DNA of 64,000 nt from Paenibacillus sp. JQZ6Y-1 (GTDB lineage: Bacteria > Bacillota > Bacilli > Paenibacillales > Paenibacillaceae). Shown here piece after piece: positions 17,676 through 27,256 of the stretch (its first letter is position 1; every line of letters starts with the position of its first letter). The notes below the pieces were generated by a model that saw nothing but the letters and a program-made list of their open reading frames with translations, searched no databases and was not told where the DNA came from. The stretch spans positions 2,232,001 through 2,296,000 of the forward strand of contig NZ_JBFDUZ010000001.1 in assembly GCF_040719145.1 (NCBI RefSeq), given 5' to 3'. The translations under genes and the position numbers were made by a program.

Positions 17676-18359
17676 ATGTCCATCAAAGTACTCATTGCAG
17701 ACGATGAAGCCGGTATCCGCAACTCCATCGCCTATGCACTAAAACGAGAGCATTTTACCGTTGAGACGGCGATTGACGGTCGTGATGCACTCAGTAAGGT
17801 GGAGCTATTTCAGCCAGATGTGCTATTACTAGATGTGATGATGCCAGAAATGGACGGCTATGAGGTCTGTCGACGGCTGGATCATCGTCGAGGGATGGGC
17901 ATCGTGCTGCTTACCGCCAAGAATGATGTGATTGACCGTATTCTCGGTCTGGAAATGGGTGCCGATGATTATGTATCCAAGCCGTTTGATCTGCGTGAGT
18001 TGATTGCCCGTATTAAGGCACTCGCCCGCCGTATGGATCGTGAGAGTACACCATCACCGGATGACATTACTCGGCTTGGTCCGCTAGAGGTACAACCTGC
18101 TTCGCGTCGTGCATTGGTAGATGGTCAGGCATTGGAGTTAACCCCACGCGAATTTGATCTGTTATCGCTGCTGGTCGCTCATCCGGGTAGAGTGTACGCA
18201 CGGGACGAATTGCTGGAGCTGGTATGGGGAATGGACTTTTTCGGAGAGACGCGTACGGTCGATATTCATATTCAGCGCCTTCGTAAAAAGCTTGATCCGC
18301 ATCAAAATCTGCTGCAAACGGTATATGGCATCGGCTATCGGGCGGAGCCTGCCGGATGA
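17676..18359 (+). CDS. OmpR/PhoB-family response regulator
   Basis: A receiver domain (1-115) has the acidic pair Asp9/Asp10, phospho-acceptor Asp53 in LLLDVMMPE, and the ADDYVSKPFD lysine motif. It is joined to a winged-helix DNA-binding domain (about 135-225; LTPREFDLLSLL, then TVDIHIQRLRKKLD). Length 227 residues is normal. The start at 17676 follows AAAGGAG; a longer reading lacks one. The stop overlaps the ATG of the sensor kinase by ATGA, so the two are translationally coupled. Confidence 0.94.
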   Translation: MSIKVLIADDEAGIRNSIAYALKREHFTVETAIDGRDALSKVELFQPDVLLLDVMMPEMDGYEVCRRLDHRRGMGIVLLTAKNDVIDRILGLEMGADDYVSKPFDLRELIARIKALARRMDRESTPSPDDITRLGPLEVQPASRRALVDGQALELTPREFDLLSLLVAHPGRVYARDELLELVWGMDFFGETRTVDIHIQRLRKKLDPHQNLLQTVYGIGYRAEPAG

Positions 18360-19966
18360 AGCCCACTCATCCAGTTGATACAGCTTCCTCTTACCCGTCC
18401 AAGCATAGTCTGGATCAGGCGCATGATTCGGATCAGAATAACGATCAGGCTGCCTCTTATGATACATCCAACCGTCCGCGATTCAGTCTGCGCTGGAAAT
18501 TCCCTTTGCTGCTAGGTGCGTTGCTCTTATTCACGGTTTGTGTGCTGAGTATGCTAGTGCTATCCGGTATCCGCAGTAACCAGCAGCAGCAAACCGAACA
18601 ATTGTTGCTTCGTCAGAGTGAGCTGATGGAGATGCGTATTCGGCAAATGTACCTGACAGGTACCCGTTTGGACCCAATTCTGTTCATGCAGCGTCGAGGC
18701 AATGAATTGGCTGTCGATCTGGGATCATCCAGCAATATGCGTGTCATACTGTATGATAACAAAGGCGAGCTGCGCGGTGATTCGTTGCCGCTCGGCTGGC
18801 GCAGCGACACCAGTTCTGCGCTTCATTACGCGCTTCAAGGACAAACTGCCTATATTACCGAAGGGTCGAATGTGTTGTATTTGGCACCGGTATACGGCAC
18901 CAGCAGCTTGCTTGGTGTTGTTCAGCTTCATGTATCGATTGCTGACCAGCAAGCCTTTTACCAGAATATGCTGCTCGTCTGTATATATACCGGCGGCATT
19001 GTATTGAGCGTTAGCTTTGTCATCGGCTGGCTGTATATTCGTCGGCAAACGAGAGATATTCGCACGCTAATGAAGCAGGCGCAGTTCATTTCCCGTGGTC
19101 ATTATCCACAGCCCGGACAGCACCAGCCTGTACAGCGCAACGATGAACTAGGACAATTGGGCGACGGAATCGCTGAGATGGGTGGCATGATCCGGCAGAG
19201 TATGAACGAGCTAGAACGAGAAAAAGGGCAACTGGAACAAGCTGTTGCGAAGTTATCTGCCTTGGAGCAGCTACAAAAGGCATTTATCGGCAATATCAGT
19301 CATGAATTAAAAACACCCGCCACCTCCATTCAATCGTACGCCGATCTGCTGCGCATGTACGGCGATGATCCTGCACTGGTACAAGAAGCCAGCGCCAGCA
19401 TTTCCTCAGAAATCCGGCGACTGATTGAACTGATTGAGGATTCGATTCGTCTATCGCTGCTGGACAAATATGATTTCGAGCTGCATCCTGAACCTGTAGA
19501 ACTGAATGAATTGGTACAGGAAGCGGCAGAGCGTACACGCGGCAAGGCAACGAATCGAGCGATTGAATTAAACGTAGCACTGGATGCCTCGGCTGTGATT
19601 ACCGCTGATCCTAAGCATTTGATGCACATTTTGTTGAATTTGCTAGATAATGCGGTGAAATACAATGTACCGCAGCAGGGCTGGATTACAGTGCAGACGC
19701 AGCTGGAAGAGTCGCATGCCCTGATTCGTATTGGCAGCTCCGGTCCGATCATCCCAGCATCACAATGGGAGATGGTATTTGAACCATACACTACATTAAG
19801 TCAAGATCGTTCGCGTACTGGCAGTGGTACAGGGCTTGGCTTGCCATTAGCACGTCGACTGGCAGAGCGTATGAATGGCAGCCTGTATATTATCCGTTCG
19901 GATGAGCACGGAACCTTTTTTGTATTGGATATGCCTTTGGATACGCCACCGGATAGCATCGTATAA
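18356..19966 (+). CDS. membrane sensor histidine kinase with unusual ATP-lid motif
   Basis: This is the partner of the preceding response regulator. A polar N-terminal tail of about 45 residues precedes TM1 (about 49-70), an extracellular sensor (about 72-203), TM2 (about 204-226), HAMP (about 227-285), a dimerisation domain with His316 in IGNISHELKTP, and a catalytic domain. The N box is normal (NLLDNAVKYN, about 428-437) and G2 is GTGLGLPLAR (491-500). The G1 box, normally D-x-G-x-G-I, reads IRIGSSGPIIP at 457-467, lacking the Asp and the second Gly. Nucleotide binding may be altered. The stimulus is unknown. Confidence 0.92.
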   Translation: MKPTHPVDTASSYPSKHSLDQAHDSDQNNDQAASYDTSNRPRFSLRWKFPLLLGALLLFTVCVLSMLVLSGIRSNQQQQTEQLLLRQSELMEMRIRQMYLTGTRLDPILFMQRRGNELAVDLGSSSNMRVILYDNKGELRGDSLPLGWRSDTSSALHYALQGQTAYITEGSNVLYLAPVYGTSSLLGVVQLHVSIADQQAFYQNMLLVCIYTGGIVLSVSFVIGWLYIRRQTRDIRTLMKQAQFISRGHYPQPGQHQPVQRNDELGQLGDGIAEMGGMIRQSMNELEREKGQLEQAVAKLSALEQLQKAFIGNISHELKTPATSIQSYADLLRMYGDDPALVQEASASISSEIRRLIELIEDSIRLSLLDKYDFELHPEPVELNELVQEAAERTRGKATNRAIELNVALDASAVITADPKHLMHILLNLLDNAVKYNVPQQGWITVQTQLEESHALIRIGSSGPIIPASQWEMVFEPYTTLSQDRSRTGSGTGLGLPLARRLAERMNGSLYIIRSDEHGTFFVLDMPLDTPPDSIV

Positions 19967-20002
19967 AAAGACCTTACTCCATGAATCGGAATAAGGTCTT
20001 TT
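19965..20002. terminator. bidirectional terminator after the kinase gene
   Basis: AAAAAGACCTTA pairs with TAAGGTCTTTT over a 15-base loop; the left arm overlaps the kinase stop codon. It also serves the convergent small gene on the minus strand. Confidence 0.85.
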
Positions 20003-20108
20003 CGTTTCTTTTGCATATAGATCATACTTAGCTATACCAAGCCATAGTTTCACTCAGCATCGTCCATTAATGTCAACGACTTGCCTTGAGAAGAGTGGTA
20101 CCAATCCG

Positions 20109-20387
20109 CTACTCCAATCGCTTGCCAAGTGCTCGTTCCTCGATCAGATCAATGCCATTTGGGGTAATGGAAAAGTGGATATAGCCCACGATGTCCTTGA
20201 TCTCGATCAGACCCTTTTTGCTCAAATAATCGTAAGCAAGCCGGGTTTCCTTATCGGTTAGTGGTCCGCTGTTCTTTTTCGGTCCGGGCAAATGAAAGGA
20301 ACGCTCGTCTGGTCCAAAATGATAATCATACAAATCCTGAAGCAGCTGAATCCGCAGCTGTTGCCGTTCTTCAATGGTAAATGCCAT
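20109..20387 (-). CDS. small hypothetical protein, winged-helix-like
   Basis: The 92-residue cytosolic protein has a helical N-terminus (IEERQQLRIQLLQDLYDYHF). It then carries a segment resembling a winged helix (TDKETRLAYDYLSKKGLIEI, then YIHFSITPNGIDLIEE), as seen in small proteins that answer to 'YjcQ-like' or similar families. DNA binding is possible but not shown. GGAGGTGAAGAAGC directly precedes the ATG. It is monocistronic and converges on the sensor-kinase gene. Confidence 0.72.
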   Translation of the reverse strand: MAFTIEERQQLRIQLLQDLYDYHFGPDERSFHLPGPKKNSGPLTDKETRLAYDYLSKKGLIEIKDIVGYIHFSITPNGIDLIEERALGKRLE

Positions 20388-20811
20388 GCTTCTTCACCTC
20401 CGTCTGCCTCCGATTCACATGGGGTTGCGGAAATATACAGCGATCCGTGCCAAGCAACGAATCTACCGTCTATTCTTCACGTTGCGCGTGCATGTCACGT
20501 TTCAAACCTATCATAACACGAAGCAAACATTTGTACGATTGCCATGACATTCTTTTGTCCCGCCATGTGTACTGACATGCTTGAAGTACATGATCATCAT
20601 TACTTTGTTTACAGGTTGGATACAAGTGGATATATTACGGCAATATATGGATGCTATATTGGATGTACAGCAGAAGGACACGCTACTCACTCCCATAATC
20701 AACCAAATAATAGATTCCATTTCAGTCAATGCTTTATCCCATCGTTACACAAAGGCTAAATAGTATCATGCACCAAGCATCATCTGACTATTGTGAAAAG
20801 GAGCAAACGGT
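20388..20811. other. intergenic region between two divergent genes
   Basis: It must hold promoters for the minus-strand small gene and the plus-strand lipoprotein. Short open frames near 20544-20763 begin at weak starts without ribosome binding sites. I see no operator-like palindrome. Confidence 0.5.
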
Positions 20812-21921
20812 ATGTTATTACGAACCCATACAAAATCTAGAAGCACGAGCTCCATATGGAAGTGGCACAACGCCTCCCTCTTTTCGTTTGCCGCCATACT
20901 GACGTTTACCCTACTGCTAACCGGCTGCAACAGCACCCACACTGGTGGACAGACGCTAACCATACTGGATGAGCAGCAAACCACCCCAACAGAGGAAGCA
21001 GTTACCCTAACTTCACTCGACAAGCTGAGTAATGGATATGGGCGTACTTGGTTATCCAACGACGAGTTGATTGTAGAACGGGATGATCGATTGATTATCC
21101 ATAACGCCGCTACTGGCAAGGAAAAGGAATTAACGCCCGGACGCAAAGGTTTGCAGCTATTGGCAACCGCATCACCCGATGGCAAATATGTGTATTTTAC
21201 AGAGGGCGTACCGAATGACCGTTACACCATCTATGGATATATACTCACTGTCGCAACCGGCAATATTCGCAAAGTCGGACAGGTGGATATGGTAAATGAA
21301 GCAACATGGGCGGATCGTACTCATCTGATTAGCGGTAGACCCGGAACAGGGCTTCAAATAATCGATGTACAGGGGCAGACGACCAAGCTACCTTTACAGG
21401 AAGAGCATCCTACTGAACATATTCAGTGGGTACAGCAATCCGGTTCTCAGCTCTATTACTTGGGCGATGACGGCAAAGGCTACAGCGTACTCAACCGCGC
21501 AGATACGAACAAACAAGACGCTTCCACCATTCTAACCGGTACAATGAACTTCGACGTAATGCCGGGCGGCAAACAAATCGCTGTATTACAGCAAAAATGG
21601 AACAGCAATGAGCCAACCAAGCTTATCATCATTGATAATAACGGTAAAACGCTTGGTACGATCAGTGAAGGCACTTTGCTTGGACGTCCTGCATGGTCGC
21701 CAGACGGCAAACTGCTGGCATTTACCATTTATCAGGAAAGCCAGCAGGGTATGAAAGGTTTGTATATTTTTGATCAAGCTACTGGTAAAACAACACCGAT
21801 CACATCTGAGTTGCAAGCATACAATACCTCAATTCGCTGGAATCCAGATGGCACAAGACTTTCCCTGTATCAGGAGGATAATGGAGTCGTTACCGCAATT
21901 GTCGGTATTGGCAAAAAGTAA
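20812..21921 (+). CDS. lipoprotein with TolB/WD40-like beta-propeller
   Basis: A long basic N-terminal region (about 25 residues) leads into a hydrophobic core and lipobox LLLTGC (Cys about 39), so the protein is probably anchored on the outer face of the membrane. The rest shows repeating propeller strands with the PDGK turn of TolB/dipeptidyl-peptidase-like repeats (ASPDGKYVYFTE, WSPDGKLLAFTIY, WNPDGTRLSLYQ). No catalytic serine motif is visible, so it is likely a binding or scaffolding protein. The ribosome binding site is AAAGGAG about 11 bases before the ATG. A terminator follows and the gene stands alone. Confidence 0.85.
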   Translation: MLLRTHTKSRSTSSIWKWHNASLFSFAAILTFTLLLTGCNSTHTGGQTLTILDEQQTTPTEEAVTLTSLDKLSNGYGRTWLSNDELIVERDDRLIIHNAATGKEKELTPGRKGLQLLATASPDGKYVYFTEGVPNDRYTIYGYILTVATGNIRKVGQVDMVNEATWADRTHLISGRPGTGLQIIDVQGQTTKLPLQEEHPTEHIQWVQQSGSQLYYLGDDGKGYSVLNRADTNKQDASTILTGTMNFDVMPGGKQIAVLQQKWNSNEPTKLIIIDNNGKTLGTISEGTLLGRPAWSPDGKLLAFTIYQESQQGMKGLYIFDQATGKTTPITSELQAYNTSIRWNPDGTRLSLYQEDNGVVTAIVGIGKK

Positions 21922-21988
21922 CGGCATGACTTTATTTTCATGGCAGCGTAATTGCAGTGCCGCACGGATCGCCATCCGTCATCTACTC

Positions 21989-22044
21989 AAAACAGCTTCT
22001 GTACCGAAATGCAATACTGACGATTTCGGATACAGAAGCTGTTT
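21989..22044. terminator. bidirectional terminator
   Basis: Arms of about 21 bp (AAACAGCTTCTGTACCGAAAT and its complement with one bulge) enclose a 12-base loop between two convergent genes. Confidence 0.85.
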
Positions 22045-22071
22045 GATATGCTTATATAGTAGGATATTCTG

Positions 22072-22452
22072 CTATTCCAGATACTCCGATAATTCAATCA
22101 AATTCCCATCAGGGTCACGGATATAGACGGAGGCGATGTTGCCCATGGCACCCGTACGCTGTACAGGTCCTTCCTCTAGCTCGATGCCTAATTGATGCAG
22201 ATGAGTCATCACTTCTTCCAAACTGCGATCAATAATGAAGCACAGATCAGCCGAACCGGGCTGTGGCACATTTGCTTTCGGTTCAAACTCGTGACCGACT
22301 TCATGCAAATTGATCTTTTGCTCTCCATAATGCAGCGCTTTGCGACCTTCACCAAATGTCTCCACCCGCATACCGAGCACATGTTCATAAAATTGCAGTG
22401 TCGTCTCTAGATTGCGAACCGTTAGCACGAGATGATCCAAATGACGAATCAT
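22072..22452 (-). CDS. VOC-family (glyoxalase-fold) protein
   Basis: This is a single vicinal-oxygen-chelate domain of 126 residues: MIRHLDHLVLTVRNLETTLQFY with metal-ligand-type His, FGEGRKALHYGEQKINLHE, and C-terminal VYIRDPDGNLIELSEY with the final Glu ligand. Members are dioxygenases, isomerases or resistance proteins; this one resembles the short ring-cleavage/virulence-associated type. GAGGAGG fixes the start at 22452. It lies 41 bases after the RND transporter gene on the same strand, so it may be the last gene of that transcript. Confidence 0.88.
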   Translation of the reverse strand: MIRHLDHLVLTVRNLETTLQFYEHVLGMRVETFGEGRKALHYGEQKINLHEVGHEFEPKANVPQPGSADLCFIIDRSLEEVMTHLHQLGIELEEGPVQRTGAMGNIASVYIRDPDGNLIELSEYLE

Positions 22453-22493
22453 GGATGAACCCTCCTCTACATTGTCTCTCTCTACCTTCATGC

Positions 22494-25400
22494 TTACACC
22501 TGAGGATGATCTCCGTATTCCTCACGCATCCGCTGCTCTAGCAGCGCTTCCTGCTCCGCCTTGCGTGCTTTGCGTTTATCCACACCACTTGCCAATACCA
22601 TATATAGTGACGGTACGACAAACAGGGTTAGCACTGTGGAAAAGACCAATCCGAATACAATCGCAATCGCCAGCGGACGGAATAGTTCTTCCCCAACCGT
22701 TGCCATAGGAAGCAGTGCCACAATCGCTGCCAGCGACGTCAACAGAATCGGACGGAAACGGGCGGAAGCTGCCTGAATAATCGCTTCCTTCATCTCCATA
22801 CCTTCATGCCGCGCATCTTCGATAAACTCGATCAGCACGATCCCGTTCCGCACGACAATCCCGGCGAGTGAGATCACACCCATAATCGACATGAATCCAA
22901 TCGGCGTCTGACTAATAAATAGACCAAGTACGCCGCCCGCCGCTGCCAGATAGACGGTTGTCATGACGATCAGCGGAATCCACATAGAGTAGAATTGCAT
23001 CGCAATCAGAATGAAGATGAGCACGATAACTACGGCAAATAATCGACCCAGATCGGCGAAAATGTCCGATTGCTTGGACGTTTCTCCGCCCGTTTCCCAT
23101 GTATAGCCTTGCGGGAATTGGATCTGATTCATGCCTGCACGTACATCCTGCATCACCTCGGTAGCTGTACGTCCATTCACATCCGCTTCAATCGTGTTTA
23201 CCCGTGACAGATTGTAATGGCTAATCTGCTTAATGGAAAACGACGGATTGATCGTCACCAGCTGGGATAACGGTACTTGCACATTGTCTGCACTTGTCAC
23301 ATTCACCTGCTGGAACAGCACGGATGGATCAACACTCGACGCATCCTTCATAAAGATTTTGATGTCCACCAGATCGCGTCCATTGTCAAAATCTCCTGCG
23401 CTCACGCCCGTACCCATCATGAGGAGAGTTCGAGTTAGACTTTCATACGTCACATTGTAGCGATCCAGCGCCGCCTTGTTCACTTCAAAATCAAGCGTAT
23501 AGCTCTGGATACCCATCGTATCGCTAATGTTCCCTGTACCACTGACACCAGCAACGACATTTTTCACCTGATCGGTCAGCTTGCGCAGCTCTTCCAGATC
23601 CGTACCAGTAATACGAATCGATACTGGCTTGCCGACGGGAATCCCCAGTTCGGTTTGCTTGATCGACAGGCTCACTTGCGGAAATTTCTGCTTCAGCAAG
23701 GCAGGCCATTCATTGACTGCCTGTGTACTATTGAGCAGCGTATTATCGCCTTTGAGCAGAATCTCTGCTTTGTCGGTGCTATATGTCGCTACATTCGTAA
23801 TATTGTAAAAGAGCGGCGGCGCCGAACCACCTGCCGAATATGATACGGTCTGCACACCCGACTGCTGCCGCACCCATTTTGCCATCTCACGTACCGTCTT
23901 GTCTGTATCCTCAAACGAAGAACCGGTCGGCATCGTCATATCAATCGTTAGTTCAGCGTTGGTCGATTTCGGAAACAATTGCACCGGTGTAAAAGCAACC
24001 AGTGCGTAGATCGCTGTACTAATAATCAAGCCAATCAGTCCGATCAGCAGCGGGCGTTTTAGTACACCCGGCATCATGCGATGCGCATACCAATCGGTCG
24101 CCTGTTGAATCTGCTTGCCCAGCAAACCAGCAGGCTTGTCCTGACGGCGCTTCTTACCACGCAGCAATTGACGACGCTCATACCATTCGCGGAAAATAGG
24201 AATGATCGTCAGCGACATCGCCATCGATGCTAGCATCGCCAGTGAGATAACGACCGGAATCGGTTTGATAAATGAACCCACATCCCCGGTTAGGAACATC
24301 AGCGGCGCAAAGGCAGCAATCGTCGATAGCGTTGCCGTCAAAATCGACAGTGCCACTTCTTTCGTCCCGCGAATAGAGGCATCATGCGGATTCTCTCGTA
24401 GCACGGATAATCGCCGCTCAATGTTATCATTGACGACGACCGCATCATCGACCAGAATCCCCAGTACAATAATCAGCCCGACAACGGTCACCTGATTGAG
24501 CGTAATGCCCATCGATGGCAAAATAATCATCGCCATCGCGACCGAGATCGGAATCGCCAGTGCAACGAATGACGAGGTAAGCAGATTCAATCCGAGCATA
24601 CATACAATCACAACGACGGCGATTGCGATCATCGTCTCATGCAGCAGATTGCTGAAGATACGATCCGTCTCATTTTTCTGGGCAAATAACGACGTGATCT
24701 TCGCATCTGCTGGCAATGTCAGCTTCAATTGATCCATCTTTGCATTCACACTGTTATATACACTCGGCACATCGGAGCCGACTTCACTGTTAATCAGCAG
24801 CGAGATCGATGGCTGACCATTGTAATAGCTCAGATATTCTGCCTTTTCATTGGTCATCGTAACTGTGGCAACATCCTTGAGATAGACAGGTGTTCCCTGT
24901 TCCGAACGGAAGACAACCACATCCTGCAAGGTGCTGGCTTCGTGATTGGCAGGAACCGTTAGCTGATAACTACGATCCCCATAATCCAGCGTACCGGTAG
25001 GAACACGGTTATTTTCCGATTTGATTGCATTCATAACGGATTCCCACGGAATACCATACTGCTGTAGCTTCGCCATATCGGCATCGATACGCACCTGACG
25101 CTCTGGCAAGCCATTGATCGTTACATCGGTGACTCCCTCCACCGAACGCAGCTGATCACGCCAATCATCCATCAGATTCTGCATGCCCTCAAGCCCCTTG
25201 AGATCAGGGCCGTAAATGGCAAATGCCTGTACAAACGACTTGGTCAAATTATCATTAATAATCGGTGCATCTGCGCCGTCGGGTAAATCGGCTTTGGCAT
25301 CTTCCACCTTTTTGCGCAGTTCACTCCATACAGTCGGTGCATCTGCGGTTGGCTGTGTCTCCACGATAATGCTGGATACACCAGCACTCGATGTAGAGGT

Positions 25401-25634
25401 AACCGTCTTCAGATTGGATACTTCCTTGATCTTCGATTCCAGTACCCTTGTCACCGTCGTCTCTACCAGCTCTGGTGTAGCTCCCGCATATACCGTCGTC
25501 ACGGTTGCCTGCTTGACGATAATATCCGGCATCAGCTGACGCGGCAGCTGTGTCGCGCTGAATACACCAATCAGAATGAGCATGATGAAGAATAGAATCG
25601 TAATTTTGCGCTTGCGAACGATATACTTAATCAT
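22494..25634 (-). CDS. RND-family efflux transporter (SwrC/YerP-like)
   Basis: This inner-membrane proton-driven pump of 1046 residues is homologous to AcrB/HAE1 proteins; in Gram-positives SwrC (YerP) is the known example, exporting surfactin-like lipopeptides. TM1 follows MIKYIVRKRKITILFFIMLI; two large extracellular loops follow; the TM4 region holds GILVDDAVVVND with the proton-relay Asp pair; the TM7-12 block is present, ending with a basic tail. The start at 25634 overlaps the adaptor stop (ATGATTAA), giving translational coupling. Order on the minus strand is TetR, adaptor, RND, VOC. Confidence 0.93.
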   Translation of the reverse strand: MIKYIVRKRKITILFFIMLILIGVFSATQLPRQLMPDIIVKQATVTTVYAGATPELVETTVTRVLESKIKEVSNLKTVTSTSSAGVSSIIVETQPTADAPTVWSELRKKVEDAKADLPDGADAPIINDNLTKSFVQAFAIYGPDLKGLEGMQNLMDDWRDQLRSVEGVTDVTINGLPERQVRIDADMAKLQQYGIPWESVMNAIKSENNRVPTGTLDYGDRSYQLTVPANHEASTLQDVVVFRSEQGTPVYLKDVATVTMTNEKAEYLSYYNGQPSISLLINSEVGSDVPSVYNSVNAKMDQLKLTLPADAKITSLFAQKNETDRIFSNLLHETMIAIAVVVIVCMLGLNLLTSSFVALAIPISVAMAMIILPSMGITLNQVTVVGLIIVLGILVDDAVVVNDNIERRLSVLRENPHDASIRGTKEVALSILTATLSTIAAFAPLMFLTGDVGSFIKPIPVVISLAMLASMAMSLTIIPIFREWYERRQLLRGKKRRQDKPAGLLGKQIQQATDWYAHRMMPGVLKRPLLIGLIGLIISTAIYALVAFTPVQLFPKSTNAELTIDMTMPTGSSFEDTDKTVREMAKWVRQQSGVQTVSYSAGGSAPPLFYNITNVATYSTDKAEILLKGDNTLLNSTQAVNEWPALLKQKFPQVSLSIKQTELGIPVGKPVSIRITGTDLEELRKLTDQVKNVVAGVSGTGNISDTMGIQSYTLDFEVNKAALDRYNVTYESLTRTLLMMGTGVSAGDFDNGRDLVDIKIFMKDASSVDPSVLFQQVNVTSADNVQVPLSQLVTINPSFSIKQISHYNLSRVNTIEADVNGRTATEVMQDVRAGMNQIQFPQGYTWETGGETSKQSDIFADLGRLFAVVIVLIFILIAMQFYSMWIPLIVMTTVYLAAAGGVLGLFISQTPIGFMSIMGVISLAGIVVRNGIVLIEFIEDARHEGMEMKEAIIQAASARFRPILLTSLAAIVALLPMATVGEELFRPLAIAIVFGLVFSTVLTLFVVPSLYMVLASGVDKRKARKAEQEALLEQRMREEYGDHPQV

Positions 25635-27096
25635 TGCTGCCATCCTTCTGCTGCGTAGCTGCCGCATCGGATGAGGCGGTGCTGTCAATCGCATCTCCCT
25701 CAAACAGTCGATCTGCTCCGGCAGTTACCACCACATCGCCGGTTTTCAGACCGCTGGTGATGACAAGCTGATTGTTATAAATGGCGCCCGTTTTGACTGA
25801 TGTGCGTACAGCTTTCCCTTTTACATCCTTGAATACATATGGCTGATCATTGGTGCTTACTACCGCTTCCACCGGTACCATAATGCCCTTCTCCGCCTGC
25901 ACCTGACGGGATGCCTTCACAACCTGACCGGGCTTCCAGTCGCGCTGTGGATTGGCAATCTGTACTTCGGCGCTGATCGTACCGGTATTGTCATTCGTTT
26001 GCGGATAGATGCTCGTTACCGTGCCAGTACGCTGTTGATCGTACAGACTGATGCTGACCTGCTGACCTTTTTTCCAGCTGCTAATCTCTTCGTCTGGAAT
26101 CGGCAGCAGCACCTTCAGCTTCGTAATCTCTCCAATCGTAAATGCAGGATTGCCTGCGGCAACCGTCTGTCCCACCGCGATATTCTTCTCCAAGATTACG
26201 CCATTGGTTGGTGATTTGAGAATGGCTTTGGAGCGTGCCAGTTGCGCTTGATCCAGACCGACCTGCGCTTGATCGACACTTGCCTGCGCCTGTTCAATGC
26301 CCGCCTGTGCTTGCTGCAAGCCAGCACTTGCCTGCTCTACGCTCGCCTGTGCCGATTGCACACCGACCTGCGCTTGCTTGACGGCTGCCGCTGCTTTGGA
26401 ACGATCCGAGCTGCTAGCGCCTTCCAGTACAAGTGACAGCTGATCCTGCGCATCCTTCAAGCTATCCTTAGCAGTAGCAAAGGTCGTCTGCGCCTGCTCA
26501 TTCTCCTGCTGCGTCAACAAGCCGTTGTCAAATAGACTTTGCGCACGCTTGGCAGCCGATTCCGCCTGATTGTACGCCGTCTGTGCCTTGCTAACCGCAT
26601 TGCGCGCCTGTGCCTTCTCCTGCTCACGCGCGCCATCTAGCACACCCTGCTCCTGACTGCGGGCGCTCTCCACCTGTGCATTAGCAGATGCGACACCTGC
26701 CAGAGCAGCGGAGCGAACCGCTTGCGCATTACTGAGCGATGCCTGTGCTCCTTTTAAGCCTGCCTGTGCCTGACTAACTGCTTGCTGCGCTTCACTGACC
26801 TTCAGCTCCAGATCGGCAGCATCCAGCACCGATAACGTAGTTCCTTTATTGACCGAATCGCCGACATCGACGGCAAGCGATGACACCGTACCACCTAGCT
26901 CAAAGGAAACGGGAGACTCTTCTAGTGCCTGCAATGTACCTGACAAATCATACACCGCGGTTAACGGCACCTGCTTGACCGTCGTAACCGATACTGTATT
27001 CACTGCCGCAGGTACGGTCTGTTCCGCCGAGCAGCCCGCCAATAAAACCGTAAATGCCACCGGTGCGGCGAACCAAGATGTATACTTCATTTTCAT
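25627..27096 (-). CDS. RND efflux periplasmic-type adaptor (HlyD/MFP), lipoprotein
   Basis: The 489-residue membrane-fusion protein has lipobox VLLAGC near residue 20, a lipoyl/barrel-sandwich half, and a long alpha-helical hairpin. It closes with the beta-barrel (KSPTNGVILEKNIAVGQTV) and the C-terminal domain (LKTGDVVVTAGADRL). The hairpin is a striking set of Gln-Ala-rich heptads (QAQAGIE, QASVDQ types). It should link the RND pump to the cell wall side; Gram-positives have no outer-membrane channel. AGGAGG lies 9 bases before the ATG at 27096. Confidence 0.92.
   Translation of the reverse strand: MKMKYTSWFAAPVAFTVLLAGCSAEQTVPAAVNTVSVTTVKQVPLTAVYDLSGTLQALEESPVSFELGGTVSSLAVDVGDSVNKGTTLSVLDAADLELKVSEAQQAVSQAQAGLKGAQASLSNAQAVRSAALAGVASANAQVESARSQEQGVLDGAREQEKAQARNAVSKAQTAYNQAESAAKRAQSLFDNGLLTQQENEQAQTTFATAKDSLKDAQDQLSLVLEGASSSDRSKAAAAVKQAQVGVQSAQASVEQASAGLQQAQAGIEQAQASVDQAQVGLDQAQLARSKAILKSPTNGVILEKNIAVGQTVAAGNPAFTIGEITKLKVLLPIPDEEISSWKKGQQVSISLYDQQRTGTVTSIYPQTNDNTGTISAEVQIANPQRDWKPGQVVKASRQVQAEKGIMVPVEAVVSTNDQPYVFKDVKGKAVRTSVKTGAIYNNQLVITSGLKTGDVVVTAGADRLFEGDAIDSTASSDAAATQQKDGSND
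26220..26400 (-). repeat. degenerate 21-bp repeats coding heptads in the adaptor
   Basis: About eight imperfect copies of a 21-base unit (GCCTGCGCTTG-like on the plus strand) encode successive Q-A-Q-x-x-x-x heptads of the coiled-coil hairpin. They are in frame and part of the gene. Confidence 0.6.
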
Positions 27097-27256
27097 TCTC
27101 CTGCTCCTCCTGTAATCCCTATATTCCCCACAAACTCTCTCTATAGTAGATATGCCAATGATTCCGCTATTTCTGTATTGCATCTATCGTTCATATGCTT
27201 ATGATTTCCACTGCATCAGCCATTAACACATCGTCATGTACATGTGGACGGGATCG

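Noticed and set aside
20544-20763. Short plus-strand open frames before the propeller lipoprotein
   Set aside because: Two overlapping frames compete, neither has a ribosome binding site, and the better one starts at TTG.
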